This document shows positions 31,648 through 34,040 of a stretch of DNA of 34,040 bases, piece after piece. The position numbers were made by a program, and so were the translations under genes. The stretch's first letter is position 1; each line of letters begins with the position of its first letter. Location: the NCBI GenBank assembly GCA_943328915.2, contig CALQBW020000010.1, forward strand, positions 1-34,040. Direction: 5' to 3'. The notes beneath the pieces were generated by a model. The model saw only the letters and a list, made by a program, of their open reading frames with translations. It did not search any database and was not told the origin of the DNA. Source of the stretch: Singulisphaera sp. GP187 (GTDB taxonomy: Bacteria; Chloroflexota; Chloroflexia; Chloroflexales; Roseiflexaceae).

Positions 31648-32586
31648 ATGAAAATTCTCATCCCTGATTCGATTGAACTCACATTTCCCGTACGTGACGT
31701 TGATAATTACGTGGTTTATTCTATTACCGCACCATTTGCTCTGGAGCATGCTGATGCGCAAATACTGGTGTTGTGGGGCAATAGCGCCAACAATTTGGAT
31801 TCGGCGGTACACGATTTACCCAACCTGCAATTAGTCCAGACGTTAGCGGCTGGCCCAGATGCAGCCTTGGCGGCGGGATTTGCGCCACACATCACGATTT
31901 GTTCGGGGCGGTCATTGCACGACGGCCCCGTCGCCGAACATGCGTTGGCGATGATATTGTACCTCGTACGTGGCCTTGATTCGCTCACCGCAGCCCAACA
32001 GCACCAGCACTGGGATACGCGTCTTGGCAAAGACCAAACCATGCCGGCGACACGAGGGTTCTACACATTGGCCGGGGCGAATGTGGTCATCCTCGGGTAT
32101 GGCTCGATTGCCGCGACGTTGACGCCATTGTTGCAAGGGCTCGGCGCAACGGTGATTGGGGTGGCCACCAGCGCCGGTGAACGTTATGGCTACCCAGTCA
32201 TTGCCATGGCAGATACCCACAAGGTCTTGCCTCAGGCAGACGTGGTGCTGTCGTTGTTGCCGGCCTTGCCGACCACCGAGCAGCTGGTCAATGCCTCGTT
32301 TTTGGCGCAACTCAAATCGAGCGCAATATTTGTGAATGTGGGACGGGGCAAAACGGTCGATGAGGAGGCATTGGTGTCAGCTCTGACGACGAGGCGGTTG
32401 CGTGCGGCAGGGTTGGACGTGACCTATGTCGAGCCGCTCCCGGCGGCTTCGCCGCTTTGGACCTGTGCAAATCTGTTGTTGACGCCACACGTTGCGGGTG
32501 GTCGTCCCCAAGCGGCTGAAGCATTGGTACTGGCGCAGGTGGCTGCAGTACGAGCCGGCCAACCGGCACGGAACGTCGTGCGCTAA
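31648..32586 (+). CDS. D-isomer-specific 2-hydroxyacid dehydrogenase
   Basis: This 312-residue NAD(P)-dependent enzyme should interconvert a D-2-hydroxyacid and a 2-oxoacid. The nucleotide site is ILGYGSIA (148-155), with Ala in place of the last Gly of GxGxxG. The catalytic triad is in place: Arg233 in VNVGRGKTVDEE, Glu262 in DVTYVEPLP and His281 in LTPHVAGG. The N-terminal catalytic domain is short, as in glyoxylate/hydroxypyruvate reductase-like members. The frame opens at 31543, but the ATG at 31648 has GAAAGG 6 bases upstream and lies after the upstream terminator. Its stop overlaps the stop of the convergent glycosyltransferase by 3 bases (32583-32586 region). Confidence 0.88.
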   Translation: MKILIPDSIELTFPVRDVDNYVVYSITAPFALEHADAQILVLWGNSANNLDSAVHDLPNLQLVQTLAAGPDAALAAGFAPHITICSGRSLHDGPVAEHALAMILYLVRGLDSLTAAQQHQHWDTRLGKDQTMPATRGFYTLAGANVVILGYGSIAATLTPLLQGLGATVIGVATSAGERYGYPVIAMADTHKVLPQADVVLSLLPALPTTEQLVNASFLAQLKSSAIFVNVGRGKTVDEEALVSALTTRRLRAAGLDVTYVEPLPAASPLWTCANLLLTPHVAGGRPQAAEALVLAQVAAVRAGQPARNVVR

Positions 32587-33548
32587 AGATTTTGGTCGTT
32601 TTTTTCGATTTCGGCGCGGCGCAGGCGGTACAAAATTTCTTCTTCGACGCGTCGTACGCCGCCGATACGATCGGCAATCACTCCAAACAAAAAGATGATA
32701 AAGCCGATGATGAGCAACGTGCCACCAGCGACCAGTGCTTGGTCATTGGTCGCAACCAATCCATACGCACGAGCCACATACACATACAATGCCCGACCGA
32801 GCAACACAATCCCGACGACTAAGAAAGGGATTGCCAGGTACGAAAAACTTTTGAGTGGCTCATAGGTGGCATAGGTGCGCGCAATGGTGGCCGCTTGGCG
32901 CTTGATAAAATTCCAATTCCCCGTAAACAAGCGTGATTCGCGGGTAACCAAATTGGTTTTGATAGGCACATGATGAATCGCTAATTTTCGTTTGCCTGCT
33001 TGGATAAGTACTTCGATGGTATACGAAAAATCGCTGGTTACGAAGGTGCGCAACGCAGCTTCGCGGGTCAGCGCGCGGAATCCGCTCACGGTATCGGGTA
33101 CATCGGTGCCCGACGCCCAACGCACCACGCCGCTACCGACATATTGTAAAAACTTCTTGAGGGGCGAAAAATGGTCAAGTTGCTGCACCTGGCGATCTCC
33201 CACGACCATATCAGCGTGTTTGGCCAAAATAGGCGCCACCAGGTTGGGAATCTCGCTCCCTGGGTATTGATGGTCGGCGTCAGTATTGACGATGATGTCG
33301 GCCCCGAGGCGGAGACAATTGTCGATACCAGTCTGATAGGCATAAGCCAAGCCGCGTCGGGCCGTATGGCTGATGACATGATTGACGCCGGCTGCGCGCG
33401 CAATGGCTACAGTATCGTCGGTGCTCCCGTCGTCGATGAGCAAGACCTCGACCACATCGATGCCGGGGATTTGGCGGGGGATATTGCTGACCACCTCGGC
33501 GATGGTTTCGGCTTCATTGAGCGCCGGTATTTGGACGATGAGCTTCAT
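32583..33548 (-). CDS. Family 2 glycosyltransferase with C-terminal membrane helices
   Basis: This 321-residue protein has a GT-A domain of the polyprenyl-phosphate glycosyltransferase (DPM1-like) type: VQIPALNEAETI (5-16), the nucleotide-sugar site LIDDGSTDDT (37-46) and NTDADHQYP (88-96), where DAD holds the metal. Two membrane helices follow (about 233-258 and 268-292), then a charged cytoplasmic tail. It probably transfers a sugar to a lipid carrier or to a wall polymer at the inner face of the membrane. GGAG precedes the ATG at 6 bases. It starts 24 bases after the SDR gene on the same strand. Confidence 0.88.
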   Translation of the reverse strand: MKLIVQIPALNEAETIAEVVSNIPRQIPGIDVVEVLLIDDGSTDDTVAIARAAGVNHVISHTARRGLAYAYQTGIDNCLRLGADIIVNTDADHQYPGSEIPNLVAPILAKHADMVVGDRQVQQLDHFSPLKKFLQYVGSGVVRWASGTDVPDTVSGFRALTREAALRTFVTSDFSYTIEVLIQAGKRKLAIHHVPIKTNLVTRESRLFTGNWNFIKRQAATIARTYATYEPLKSFSYLAIPFLVVGIVLLGRALYVYVARAYGLVATNDQALVAGGTLLIIGFIIFLFGVIADRIGGVRRVEEEILYRLRRAEIEKNDQNL

Positions 33549-33572
33549 GACAATCTCCGTTTGTGCAAAAAA

Positions 33573-34040
33573 TCAAATCACCCGATCATTGCCACCATCA
33601 ATGGGGATTTGGGCGCCGGTGGTGCGTGAAAATATGTCGCCGCATAATGCCACAACGAGTTTGGCCACGTCGTGGCTCGTAATTGTGGTGTGTAAAATAT
33701 TGTTCTTTTTGTAATCGTCGATGCTCATACCATAATTGGCCGCACGGCTGGCAAGCACATCTTCGCTCCAAATGCCCGTATCAAAGACCTGGTTAGGGTG
33801 CACGACATTCACGCGAATTCCTACGTCACCCCATTCGAGCGCGGCAACGCGTGCGAGCTGGGTGATCGCTGCTTTTGACGCCGAATAGGCGGCAGCACCT
33901 GGCCCAGGAGCAGGTACGTTTTTTGAACCGATAATGACCACGCGGCCCCCCCCATGTGCTAAGGCGAGTAATGGTTGGCATTCGCGCATCAGGATCATGT
34001 TTGCATCGAGATTGATGGCCATGGTGCGCCGCCATTCATC
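33573..34040 (-). CDS. Short-chain dehydrogenase, C-terminal part, resembling bifunctional aldolase/SDR (RhaDE-like)
   Basis: The window holds the last 155 codons and the stop; the gene runs past position 34040. The SDR active site is visible: VVIIGSKN (catalytic Ser region), then AAYSASKAAI (catalytic YxxxK), GIRVNVVHPN and the C-terminal TTGAQIPIDGG. The combination SKNVPAPGPGAAAY, IWSEDVLASRAANYG and a following DDYKKNNIL matches what I recall of the dehydrogenase half of bifunctional rhamnulose-phosphate aldolase/lactaldehyde dehydrogenase proteins of about 680 residues. If so, the missing part should contain a class II aldolase domain. An ordinary SDR remains possible. Confidence 0.75.
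   Translation of the reverse strand, partial: DEWRRTMAINLDANMILMRECQPLLALAHGGGRVVIIGSKNVPAPGPGAAAYSASKAAITQLARVAALEWGDVGIRVNVVHPNQVFDTGIWSEDVLASRAANYGMSIDDYKKNNILHTTITSHDVAKLVVALCGDIFSRTTGAQIPIDGGNDRVI

Noticed and set aside
1-34040. CRISPR arrays, insertion sequences, phage genes or attachment sites
   Set aside because: No spaced direct repeats, transposase or integrase motifs, or terminal inverted repeats were seen anywhere in the window.

Overview
This is a 34 kb piece of a bacterial chromosome. By eye it has moderate GC (about half), dense genes and no mobile elements, rRNA operons or CRISPR arrays. The gene set suggests a Chloroflexota (Herpetosiphon/Chloroflexus-type) bacterium: a fused gamma-alpha 2-oxoacid:ferredoxin oxidoreductase, a long-form RmlA, an IleRS of the eukaryote-like class under a T-box, VanW and SH3/NlpC cell-wall proteins, and a CIRCE element before groESL. 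This phylum assignment is an inference from gene content, not a database result.

Layout. Positions 1-800 (minus): the start of groEL, then groES with its promoter and a CIRCE operator. Positions 800-3670 (minus): a nucleotide-sugar synthase (RmlA long form) and a membrane-anchored, triple-SH3 NlpC/P60 peptidoglycan hydrolase, each closed by an intrinsic terminator. Positions 3960-7480 (minus): a compact five-gene operon, greA - lysS - AbrB-like antitoxin - Doc-like protein - birA. It has a good promoter and a leader hairpin. The Doc-like protein has lost most of the Fic/Doc catalytic signature. Positions 7490-7660 (plus): a tRNA-Gly(TCC) with its own promoter and terminator. Positions 7660-11880 (minus): T-box-controlled ileS, a DoxX-like membrane protein, and what looks like a frameshifted gene remnant.

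Positions 11960-17750 hold a 64-residue zinc-ribbon-like protein, an Hsp70-like ATPase whose start lies only 16 bp from divergent pyrE, the korA-korB pair, and a DUF952 protein. Positions 17890-23666 (plus) look like an envelope cluster: a VanW protein overlapping a TIM-barrel hydrolase-like protein, then a membrane-SH3 protein, an MFS transporter and a lipoprotein. Positions 23730-25964 (minus) encode a LacI-family regulator and a UgpC/MsmX-type sugar ABC ATPase, behind a palindromic operator placed over the predicted start of transcription. Positions 26020-34040 carry threonine aldolase, an acyl-CoA dehydrogenase, DusB, two overlapping Gfo/Idh/MocA oxidoreductases, a 2-hydroxyacid dehydrogenase, a family 2 glycosyltransferase, and the C-terminal part of a short-chain dehydrogenase that resembles bifunctional aldolase/SDR (RhaDE-like) enzymes. 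The last third therefore leans towards sugar and hydroxy-acid metabolism.

The best candidates for something undescribed are the degenerate Doc/AbrB pair wired into the greA-lysS-birA operon, the terminator-like hairpin in the greA leader, the isolated zinc-ribbon miniprotein, and the position of CIRCE upstream of a near-consensus promoter. I did not see a large new defence or biosynthetic system.
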